From assembly GCF_000812965.1 (NCBI RefSeq), contig NZ_JSYN01000029.1, positions 1-57,598 on the forward strand: a stretch of DNA of 57,598 nt, given 5' to 3'. This document shows positions 45,997 through 53,076 of this stretch, piece by piece (positions within the stretch are counted from its first letter, which is position 1; each line of letters starts with the position of its first letter). Source of the stretch: Pedobacter kyungheensis (GTDB lineage Bacteria; Bacteroidota; Bacteroidia; Sphingobacteriales; Sphingobacteriaceae). The notes under the pieces are model-generated. The model saw only the letters and a list, made by a program, of their open reading frames with translations, was not told the origin of the DNA and searched no databases. Position numbers and translations under genes: made by a program.

Positions 45997-46029
45997 TTAA
46001 CAATTTCTTAACTTAGGCTTAACTAAATA
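45997..46029 (+). promoter_or_regulatory. TTAAC direct repeats with 11-bp period upstream of the response regulator
   Basis: TTAAC occurs at 45997, 46008 and 46019, each exactly 11 bp apart: TTAACAATTTC, TTAACTTAGGC, TTAACTAAATA. An 11-bp direct repeat is the pattern bound by OmpR/PhoB-type regulators on one face of DNA. A TACTTTCG promoter-like element follows at 46045-46052, so the third repeat lies near the -33 region of that promoter. Confidence 0.6.
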
Positions 46030-46068
46030 TTGCATCATAGACAGTACTTTCGTAACAAATATTTAACT

Positions 46069-46758
46069 ATGAACAACGCAGGTCAGAAAATATTAATTGT
46101 TGATGATGAACCAGATATTCTGGAGCTTATTGAGTACAACCTAAAGAAAGAGGGGTATCAGGTTTTTACGGCAACCAATGGCCAGGAAGGTATTACCGTT
46201 GCAAAGAAGGTTCATCCTGATTTGATTATACTGGATATTATGATGCCTAAAATGGATGGAATTGAGGCTTGCCGTTTAATGCGTGCAATCCCCGAATTCA
46301 AAAATACATTCATGGTTTTCTTAACAGCCAGAAGCGAAGAGTATTCGGAAATTGCTGGTTTTAATGTGGGAGCTGATGATTATATCGCTAAGCCAATTAA
46401 ACCAAGAGCTTTAGTAAGCCGGATTAATGCAATTCTAAGAAGAAATGCAGGTACTGAAGAAGTATCAGAAAATAAACTTGAAATTGGTGATTTGGTAATC
46501 GACCGTGAAGCTTACCTTGTTTTCCAGGGTGGTAATAAAGTGGTACTGGCTAAAAAGGAATTCGAATTGTTATACCTTTTGGCTTCTAAACCCGGTAAGG
46601 TTTATACCCGCGAATCGATCCTTAAAAATATCTGGGAAGATTCAGTGGTAGTAACCAACCGTACTATTGATGTACATATTCGTAAACTGCGCGAAAAATT
46701 AGGCGAAAATTATGTTTCTACCGTAAAAGGGGTAGGTTACAAATTTGAGTTAGCGTAA
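46069..46758 (+). CDS. OmpR/PhoB-type response regulator
   Basis: 229 residues from the ATG at 46069 (MNNAGQKILIVDDEPDILEL); a longer frame from 46030 would begin inside the promoter region. The receiver domain has acidic residues DD at 12-13, the phosphoacceptor D56 in LIILDIMMPKMDG and K in YIAKPIKP. The C-terminal winged helix (about 132-229) has EFELLYLLASKPGKVYTRES and TIDVHIRKLREKLGE. No histidine kinase is adjacent. Upstream TTAAC repeats suggest autoregulation and a PhoB/PhoP-like or RprY-like identity. The stop lies inside a 153-bp tandem duplication. Confidence 0.92.
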   Translation: MNNAGQKILIVDDEPDILELIEYNLKKEGYQVFTATNGQEGITVAKKVHPDLIILDIMMPKMDGIEACRLMRAIPEFKNTFMVFLTARSEEYSEIAGFNVGADDYIAKPIKPRALVSRINAILRRNAGTEEVSENKLEIGDLVIDREAYLVFQGGNKVVLAKKEFELLYLLASKPGKVYTRESILKNIWEDSVVVTNRTIDVHIRKLREKLGENYVSTVKGVGYKFELA

Positions 46759-47053
46759 GTTAATTTTACCACAGATATACACAGATTAACACAGATTTTT
46801 TCTGATGCTTAATCTGTGTTTTTTTATGCACCAAGATGTCAAAAGCTAAATGCTTATCTGTGTTCATACTTTTTATATGTTGTTAATTTCTAAATCAATA
46901 AGTTAGCATAAATTAATATAGCCACAGATATATACAGATTAACACATATTTTTCCTGATGCTTAATCTGTGTTTTTTTATGCACCAAGATGTCAAAAACT
47001 AAATGCTTATCTGTGTTCATCCTTTTTATCTGTGGTTAAAGATTAATAAGATA
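46748..47053. repeat. Tandem duplication, two copies of about 153 bp
   Basis: Copy 1 (46748-46900) begins inside the last codons and stop of the response regulator gene (AGTTAGCGTAAGTTAAT); copy 2 (46901 to about 47053) begins AGTTAGCATAAATTAAT. Both contain CCACAGATATA, ACAGATTAACACA, TGATGCTTAATCTGTGTTTT and ATGCACCAAGATGTCAAAA. The copies are nearly identical for the first 120 bp. Within each, ACAGATTAA and TTAATCTGT form an inverted repeat of a type common in Bacteroidota intergenic regions. No ORF. Confidence 0.8.
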
Positions 47054-47115
47054 GATGGGCGAATCCTGTGTTTCCGTGGTTAAATGTGTAGGTTTATACA
47101 ACGATAGCGCTATTA

Positions 47116-47148
47116 TCATTGAGACCCTGAAATAAATTCAGGGTGACG
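47116..47148. repeat. Hairpin repeat of the dispersed GTCA-type class
   Basis: TCATTGAGACCCTGAA followed by ATAAATTCAGGGTGACG: a 7-bp stem CCCTGAA/TTCAGGG. It is part of the loose family noted at several intergenic sites. The rest of 47054-47171 shows nothing further. Confidence 0.45.
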
Positions 47149-47171
47149 ATCGCCTTAAAAAAATAAAATCG

Positions 47172-47179
47172 TATTTTTG
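47172..47179 (+). promoter_or_regulatory. Putative -7 promoter element for the RluA-family gene
   Basis: TATTTTTG matches TAnnTTTG and ends 23 bp before the TTG start. Confidence 0.45.
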
Positions 47180-47202
47180 CGCTTCATTAATCACACCACA
47201 GT

Positions 47203-47925
47203 TTGAAGTTTCCAAATTTTAAAGACCTTATTCTTTTCGAAGACAACGATTTTATTGTCATCAACAAACCTCCGTTTTTAGCATCGCTTGATGAAAGAGG
47301 TGCGGCTGGCGAAACCAATGTTTTGCGTTTAGCCAAGCAGTATAGTTTTGATGCACAGGTATGTCACCGTTTGGATAAGGAAACCTCCGGAGCTTTAATT
47401 ATCGCCAAAAATCCGGCAGGTTATCGCCATGCTTCTATGCAGTTCGAAAGAAGGAAGGTGAACAAAACTTACCACGCTGTGGTAGATGGTCATGTGATTT
47501 TTGATCAGCTCCTGGTTGATTTACCCATCTTAAACGATGGCAATAAAAATGTAACCATCGATAGGAATGAGGGCAAAAGAGCGGAGACCATTTTTGACTC
47601 GTTAAAATACTACAAACATTATACATTGGTAGAATGCAAGCCCATTACTGGCCGTATGCATCAGATCCGTATCCATTTAGCTACCCAAAGGGCCGCTATT
47701 GTTGGCGACGAAATGTATAAAGGTAAACCTGTTTTTCTTTCTTCGATTAAAAGAGGTTACAGGCTAACCAAAGGCGAAGAAGAGCAGCCGATTATGAAGC
47801 GTTTTGCCTTACACGCCAGACACCTGGTATTTAAAGGACTCGATGATAAAGATATCGTAATTGATGCGCCTTATCCTAAAGATTTTGCTACTTTAATTAA
47901 GCTCCTGGATAAATTCGACGCTTAA
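47203..47925 (+). CDS. RluA family pseudouridine synthase
   Basis: 240 residues. The catalytic motif is HRLDKETSGAL (about 55-65) with the essential aspartate D58; GRMHQIRIHLA (about 151-161) and VGDEMYKG complete the family signature. No S4 domain is present, so it belongs to the short RluA/RluC-like class that modifies uridines in rRNA or tRNA; the target is not determinable. The frame starts with TTG at 47203 and no in-frame ATG precedes the conserved FEDNDFIVINKP segment. Confidence 0.93.
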   Translation: MKFPNFKDLILFEDNDFIVINKPPFLASLDERGAAGETNVLRLAKQYSFDAQVCHRLDKETSGALIIAKNPAGYRHASMQFERRKVNKTYHAVVDGHVIFDQLLVDLPILNDGNKNVTIDRNEGKRAETIFDSLKYYKHYTLVECKPITGRMHQIRIHLATQRAAIVGDEMYKGKPVFLSSIKRGYRLTKGEEEQPIMKRFALHARHLVFKGLDDKDIVIDAPYPKDFATLIKLLDKFDA

Positions 47926-47963
47926 CCACTAATTTTTCCGCTGGAATATAAAAACAGAATAAA

Positions 47964-49754
47964 ATGTATATCCGCTTTGTAAATTACCTTGATAAGATTA
48001 ACCAATACCGGAAATCAAAAATATCAAACCGTAATTTCTTAGTTATACTGGCGGTTATAGTAGGCGTACTGGCCGGACTTGCTGCTGCTGCTTTAAAAAG
48101 TTTAACCCATCACATCGAGGAGTTTCTCCAGTCAGACTGGCATTGGAAATATAAATACTACCTGTATTTTATTTTTCCGATGATCGGGATCTTTTTAACG
48201 GTTTTATATATCAAGTATTTTATCAGGAGATCAAAATTCGAAACCGGCTTAACGCCTTTGCTGTACGCCATCTCAAAGAAATCGAGTAGGGTAGAAGCAC
48301 ATAATATTTATTCGCAGGTAATTACTGCAGCTGTTACCGTTGGTTTTGGTGGTTCAACAGGTTTGGAAGCGCCAATTGTTACCAGCGGTTCGGCGATCGG
48401 TTCAAATCTGGGCCGATTTTTAGGCCTTTCTTACCGTGAAATTACCATGCTGGTGGCCTGTGGTGCCGCAGCAGGTATTGCTGGGGCTTTTAATAGTCCG
48501 GTTGCCGGGATTGTGTTCGCTATCGAAATTTTGCTTCCCGAGTTTACCATTCCCGCTTTTATTCCGTTGCTTTTATCGGCAGCAACTGCAGCTGTAGTAG
48601 CCCGGGCATTTTATACGCAACAGTTATTCTTTTTGGTAACAGAGGGCTGGAGGATGGATGCATTGATTTATTACGTGCTGTTAGCTGGGTTAATTGGTCT
48701 TTTTTCAATTTATTTTACCAAAGCGAATTACGCTGTTAAAGGCCTTTTTTATAAAATAAAACATCCTTATACCAAAGTTATTGTTGGCGGTTTAATGCTG
48801 GGGGCTTTGGTATTTCTTTTTCCCACGTTATACGGTGAAGGTTATATTACCATAAAAGGCTTGCTAAAGGGCGATTATCTGACGGTGATTAACAACAGTA
48901 TTTTCGAAGATTATAACAATATTCCTGCCGTCGTAATACTTTTTACGGTGGTTACCATTTTCATGAAATCGTTGGCTACGCTCATAACTTTAGGGGCTGG
49001 CGGTAATGGGGGTACATTTGCGCCCAGTTTAATTATGGGCGGTTTAATGGGCTTTATTTTTGCCTATGTTGTGAATCTGTCAGGCATAGCACATTTGAAT
49101 GTATCTAATTTTATCGTGGCTGGTATGGCCGCTGCGTTGGGGGCGATTATGCATGCACCCTTAACGGGTATTTTCCTCATTGCCGAGATTACCGGAGGCT
49201 ATATTTTAATGGTTCCATTAATGATTACCACTGCCATTTCTTACGCCATTAACCGCAGTTCGCAAAAACATTCTATTTATACTAAGGCATTGGCAGATAA
49301 AGGTGAGCTTTTATCGCATGAGGATAAGGATACCACGGTATTGAACCAGATGAAACTAAAATATCTGATCGAGAAGAGCTATCCTCAGGTACAGATGAAC
49401 GATATGCTTGCGCTTAAGATGGGAGAAATTATACAATCGCATAAAAATATCTGTGCTGTTATTGATGAAACCGGTGATTTTAAGGGCATCATTTATATTG
49501 AAGAATTGTTTCAGGAAATGATGAATAATGCCGATAAAGAGAATTTAAAAGCGGCAGATTTGGTACAATCCGCACCCATCACCATTACTGAGGGCGAGGA
49601 TCTTAAAATGGTATTGGAGAAAATGGAGCAGGAAAATGTATGGATTTTACCCGTACTTACTGAACAAAACCGCTACCTGGGTTTCGTTTCTAAAACTGCA
49701 ATCTTTAATAAGTACAGGGCCTTGCTGATGCGGCAGAATGATTATATGGGGTAG
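47964..49754 (+). CDS. ClC family chloride channel/antiporter with CBS domains
   Basis: 596 residues. The ClC membrane domain (about 20-430) carries the selectivity segments GGSTGLEAPIVTSGSAIG (the gating Glu is in GLEAP), GAAAGIAGAFNSPVAGIVFAIE and GAGGNGGTFAPSLIMGG. CBS domains are at about 450-590 (MLALKMGEIIQSHKNICAVIDETGDFKG; DLVQSAPITITEGEDLKMVLEKM). It exchanges chloride for protons or conducts chloride in the inner membrane. It lies 38 bp after the pseudouridine synthase gene. Confidence 0.93.
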   Translation: MYIRFVNYLDKINQYRKSKISNRNFLVILAVIVGVLAGLAAAALKSLTHHIEEFLQSDWHWKYKYYLYFIFPMIGIFLTVLYIKYFIRRSKFETGLTPLLYAISKKSSRVEAHNIYSQVITAAVTVGFGGSTGLEAPIVTSGSAIGSNLGRFLGLSYREITMLVACGAAAGIAGAFNSPVAGIVFAIEILLPEFTIPAFIPLLLSAATAAVVARAFYTQQLFFLVTEGWRMDALIYYVLLAGLIGLFSIYFTKANYAVKGLFYKIKHPYTKVIVGGLMLGALVFLFPTLYGEGYITIKGLLKGDYLTVINNSIFEDYNNIPAVVILFTVVTIFMKSLATLITLGAGGNGGTFAPSLIMGGLMGFIFAYVVNLSGIAHLNVSNFIVAGMAAALGAIMHAPLTGIFLIAEITGGYILMVPLMITTAISYAINRSSQKHSIYTKALADKGELLSHEDKDTTVLNQMKLKYLIEKSYPQVQMNDMLALKMGEIIQSHKNICAVIDETGDFKGIIYIEELFQEMMNNADKENLKAADLVQSAPITITEGEDLKMVLEKMEQENVWILPVLTEQNRYLGFVSKTAIFNKYRALLMRQNDYMG

Positions 49755-49773
49755 ATGCTAATCCCTGCGAGAT

Positions 49774-49856
49774 CGTCATTTCGACCGTAGTGGAGAAATC
49801 TTTCAGAGATATAATTATAGATCTCTCCATTCCGTTGCACTTCAGTCGAGATGACG
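49774..49856. repeat. Imperfect palindrome of the dispersed CGTCAT class
   Basis: Outer arms CGTCATTTCGAC at 49774 and GTCGAGATGACG ending at 49856 pair with one wobble-type mismatch, and an inner AGAGAT/ATCTCT stem lies around 49805-49826. A hairpin of about 80 bp could form. It lies between the ClC gene and a convergent NtrC-type gene. Confidence 0.65.
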
Positions 49857-49870
49857 ATTCGTGTATTAAC

Positions 49871-49910
49871 AAAAAAAAGGAATGTTCTCCGGCTAACCTT
49901 CAAACATTCC
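49871..49910 (-). terminator. Terminator of the NtrC-type regulator gene
   Basis: On the reverse strand, arms GGAATGTT and AACATTCC enclose a 16-base loop and are followed by eight T. Confidence 0.75.
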
Positions 49911-49937
49911 AACTTTAAAACTTTTCAACCTAATTAG

Positions 49938-51341
49938 CTACTCAGCTCTTTTTAAGCCGAATTTTTCAATTTTGCTATACAGGTGACTTCTTTGAATATC
50001 AATTTCATCAGCTGTTTTAGATACGTTCCAGTTATTTTTTTCGAGTTTGAATTTAATAAACTCACGCTCAGCATGATCTTTATAATCCTGAAAGTTATTA
50101 AACGAATCAAAGGTAGAGGCAAGGCTCGAACCACCTGAACTGGCAATTTGCGCGCTGCTTGCAGCACCAATGTTGGTTCCACCACCCGGATTGGCAAAGG
50201 CACGCACATCATTTTCAGTAATCACCTTATCACTCAAAATAATTAAACGCTCAATCATGTTGTGCAACTCACGTACGTTACCGGTCCACGGTAACGCCTG
50301 TAATGCCGACATTCCGCCTTCATTTATCTTTTTAACAGGCATACCGTAATCGCCACAAATGCGCTCTAAGAAGTTTTGCGCAATGACCGGAATATCATCG
50401 GTACGTTCGGTTAAATGCGGTACATGAATATTAATTACATTTAAGCGGTGGTACAAGTCCATACGGAAATTACCATTCTCAATTTCTTTTAATAAATCCT
50501 TATTGGTAGCCGCTAAAACACGCACGTTTACATCAATTTCTTTTTCGCCACCTACGCGGGTAATTTTATGTTCCTGTAAAGCACGCAACACTTTTGCCTG
50601 TGCCGAAAGGCTCATATCGCCAATTTCATCTAAAAATAAGGTACCACCGTTGGCCAGTTCAAACTTACCAATACGCTGTTTTACTGCAGAGGTAAATGAT
50701 CCCTTTTCGTGTCCAAACAGTTCACTTTCAATTAACTCTGAAGGAATAGCAGCACAGTTTACTTCGATTAAAGGACTTTCAGAACGGTTTGATTTTTCGT
50801 GTAACCAACGGGCTACCAGCTCTTTACCGCTTCCATTTGCACCTGTAATTAATACACGGGCTTCGGTAGGGGCAACACGTTCAATGGTTTCTTTAATTTT
50901 CGAAATACTTTCCGATTCGCCCAGTATTTCGCGCGTTTTACTTACTTTACGCTTTAAAACCTTAGTTTCGGTTACCAAAGTTCCACGGTCTAAACCATTG
51001 CGTACGGTAATGAGTAAACGGTTTAAATCAGGTGGTTTGGAAATAAAATCGAATGCACCTTTTTTACTGGCTTCGATAGCGGTTTCAACAGTACCGTGAC
51101 CAGATATCATAATAAAAGGTAAATCGGGCTTAAGGAGTTGTGCCTGTTCAAGCACTTCCATTCCGTCCATCTTATTCATCTTGATATCGCAAAGTACGAG
51201 ATCATAATTACCTTTTTTGATCATCTCGAGGCCATCAATACCGTTATCGATATCTTCAACTTCGTAATTTTCGTATTCCAGAATTTCGCGTAAGGTACTC
51301 CTTATCGCTCGTTCATCGTCAATTATTAATAGTTTAGCCAT
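49938..51341 (-). CDS. Sigma-54-interaction-domain response regulator (NtrC family)
   Basis: 467 residues from ATG 51341 (MAKLLIIDDERAIRSTL); a second ATG two codons upstream at 51347 is possible. In the 51347 numbering the phosphoacceptor is D54 in LVLCDIKM. The AAA+ domain (about 140-380) carries Walker A GANGSGKE at 169-176, the loop GSFTSA at 216-221 where canonical proteins have GAFTGA, Walker B GGTLFLDEIGDM and the R-finger region. A Fis-type HTH (KTADEIDIQRSHLYSKIEKF) ends it. No kinase is adjacent. The altered loop leaves sigma-54 contact uncertain. Confidence 0.92.
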   Translation of the reverse strand: MAKLLIIDDERAIRSTLREILEYENYEVEDIDNGIDGLEMIKKGNYDLVLCDIKMNKMDGMEVLEQAQLLKPDLPFIMISGHGTVETAIEASKKGAFDFISKPPDLNRLLITVRNGLDRGTLVTETKVLKRKVSKTREILGESESISKIKETIERVAPTEARVLITGANGSGKELVARWLHEKSNRSESPLIEVNCAAIPSELIESELFGHEKGSFTSAVKQRIGKFELANGGTLFLDEIGDMSLSAQAKVLRALQEHKITRVGGEKEIDVNVRVLAATNKDLLKEIENGNFRMDLYHRLNVINIHVPHLTERTDDIPVIAQNFLERICGDYGMPVKKINEGGMSALQALPWTGNVRELHNMIERLIILSDKVITENDVRAFANPGGGTNIGAASSAQIASSGGSSLASTFDSFNNFQDYKDHAEREFIKFKLEKNNWNVSKTADEIDIQRSHLYSKIEKFGLKRAE

Positions 51342-51452
51342 TAGCACTTTATTCTTTTATTTGAAATGCGAATATATTATTTTTTAATTAATGTATAGTT
51401 TTTTGTACAATTAATACGCTATAAACCCAAAATGTGCCGAAAGGTTTTAGTC

Positions 51453-52700
51453 TTAATGGGAATAATCGAGTTTAAATTTACTCAAGTCCGGTTGATGCGA
51501 TTTTTTGCGGTTTAATTCCACTTCGTAAATGCTTTGGCCAAGGTTTTTCATAAAAGGGAAACAAACCGTATCGTATTCATATTTATTGTCGTTAAATATG
51601 CCATCTTCATTACTGTGTACCACTGCAGTTAAAAAGTATTCAATTCCGTTTTTAAAATCTACGAAATAAGAATTGTCGATGATGTAACCATAACTGTCGC
51701 CATATTTATTAAAGATGCGGATGTTTGGATCAGGACTAACGTTCTCTCTGCCATAATACAGCATTTTAGCATAGGTAGGCCAAAATTCTTTTGGGTCATA
51801 TTTCGGGAAATCACTTTCAGTAGGGTACTTACTCATATAAGTATAAATGAGTTTATAATCAGCAGCAGTTAACTTAAACCTTTCTTTTGCGGGGAAAGCT
51901 TCCGGAAAAATTAATTTCTGCATCAGTTTCTGCTGATCGTTAATGGCAAATGCATTTTTACCTGCCAGGCTAAAAGGCTTGTTCACCAGCTTGTCGGCGC
52001 TATCGAGGTAACCTTTGCCCATGGTGAGGTTGCTTAAAGTTAAATCGTAATCTTTCGGATCGTATTGTGCAGGTTGATTGTAAACCAGTTTATCGCCATT
52101 ATAAAATTTGATTGGATTGCTATGCCTGGCCGATTCGCCTGCATCGCCAATGGCCAGACGGTTTAAAATACGGCTGTCATTAAAACCATTGGCTTTTAGT
52201 TGCTGATTAATTTCTGCCCGGCCAATAAACTCGAATAACCTGTTAAATGCGTCATTATCGCTGGTTAGTAAGATCTTTTTAACATAATGTGCGATTGAGG
52301 GCAGACCATTTTTAGCACTGGTATCGGTTAAAACTTTGCTTTGTCCATTAAAAGCACTATCCGTAATCATCGTGCTGGATGCCGTTAAGCCCGTGTTTTT
52401 TAAGCGGTTTACTTTTTCGAGCGCAAAAATTACCGCAGCGAGCTTCACTGTGCTTGCCGGATAAAAATAATGATGGGGATCTAAATTATAGCTGAATGTT
52501 TTAAAGCTGGGTTTGTTTTGGGTATTGCGGTTAACCTGCGTATATAATATTTGTATCTGGTTTTTGTTTGGGTGATTGAGCACTGAAGAAAAAAGACCGG
52601 GTTTCGACTCCATCAGTTTTTTAAGAAATACGGTATCGGTTTTTTGCGCCATAGCAGATAAGCTGATTAACGAGCATGCAAGAGTTAAAAATTTTCTCAT
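51453..52700 (-). CDS. Secreted class A beta-lactamase-fold serine hydrolase
   Basis: 415 residues. A signal peptide (FLTLACSLISLSAMAQ) precedes the domain with PASTVKLAA (nucleophile S83 and K86, SxxK) and LLTSDNDAFNRLFE (S147-D148-N149, SDN motif). No clean KTG motif was found, so a beta-lactamase function is not assured; a peptidase-like or transpeptidase-derived role is as likely. It is longer than typical class A enzymes (about 290 residues) by an N-terminal and C-terminal extension. It diverges from the riboswitch-controlled operon. Confidence 0.85.
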   Translation of the reverse strand: MRKFLTLACSLISLSAMAQKTDTVFLKKLMESKPGLFSSVLNHPNKNQIQILYTQVNRNTQNKPSFKTFSYNLDPHHYFYPASTVKLAAVIFALEKVNRLKNTGLTASSTMITDSAFNGQSKVLTDTSAKNGLPSIAHYVKKILLTSDNDAFNRLFEFIGRAEINQQLKANGFNDSRILNRLAIGDAGESARHSNPIKFYNGDKLVYNQPAQYDPKDYDLTLSNLTMGKGYLDSADKLVNKPFSLAGKNAFAINDQQKLMQKLIFPEAFPAKERFKLTAADYKLIYTYMSKYPTESDFPKYDPKEFWPTYAKMLYYGRENVSPDPNIRIFNKYGDSYGYIIDNSYFVDFKNGIEYFLTAVVHSNEDGIFNDNKYEYDTVCFPFMKNLGQSIYEVELNRKKSHQPDLSKFKLDYSH

Positions 52701-52786
52701 TATATAAAAATGTGATTCCTAATTTAGCTTTTTCTGCTAAAACCACCATTTTCCATCACGCATTTTACAAGTTTGGCTAATTTTCA

Positions 52787-52794
52787 TACCTTTG
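52787..52794 (+). promoter_or_regulatory. Putative -7 promoter element for the riboswitch transcript
   Basis: TACCTTTG matches TAnnTTTG and lies just upstream of the riboswitch. A TTTG at 52772-52775 is nearby but at shorter than canonical spacing. Confidence 0.45.
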
Positions 52795-52799
52795 CCACG

Positions 52800-52974
52800 C
52801 TTTTGGTTTCCGGATTTACACCCGGAATTAAAAGGGAATACAGTGTAAATCTGTAACTGTCCCGCAGCTGTAAGCTCCTTAACGGATTTCCAATCATTTT
52901 GCCACTGTGCCGACTTGTCGGTATGGGAAGGCCGGAAAGCCGGGAGTAAGTCAGAAGACCTGCCTTAGCATTAT
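52800..52974 (+). ncRNA. Cobalamin (AdoCbl) riboswitch
   Basis: The conserved cobalamin features are in order: an early CCGGATT / CCCGGAA stem, GGGAATACAGTGTAAATCTG, GTAACTGTCCCGCAGCTGTAA, then GCCACTG, and the 3' box GGAAAGCCGGGAGTAAGTCAG with AGACCTGCC. It precedes a BtuB-like receptor gene by about 100 nt. Binding of adenosylcobalamin would reduce expression of the receptor operon. Between it and the ATG, the segment at 52985-53050 probably holds the expression platform; no obvious T-run terminator is seen, so translational control is likely. Confidence 0.93.
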
Positions 52975-53076
52975 ATTTCATAGCTTTCGTGGATTGAAGC
53001 TAGGGGTGAGGTACTTACGTTTTTCGTATTTTCATTTCTTTTCTATCTGTTGGCTGTGGGTTAAACTCACAATCAA

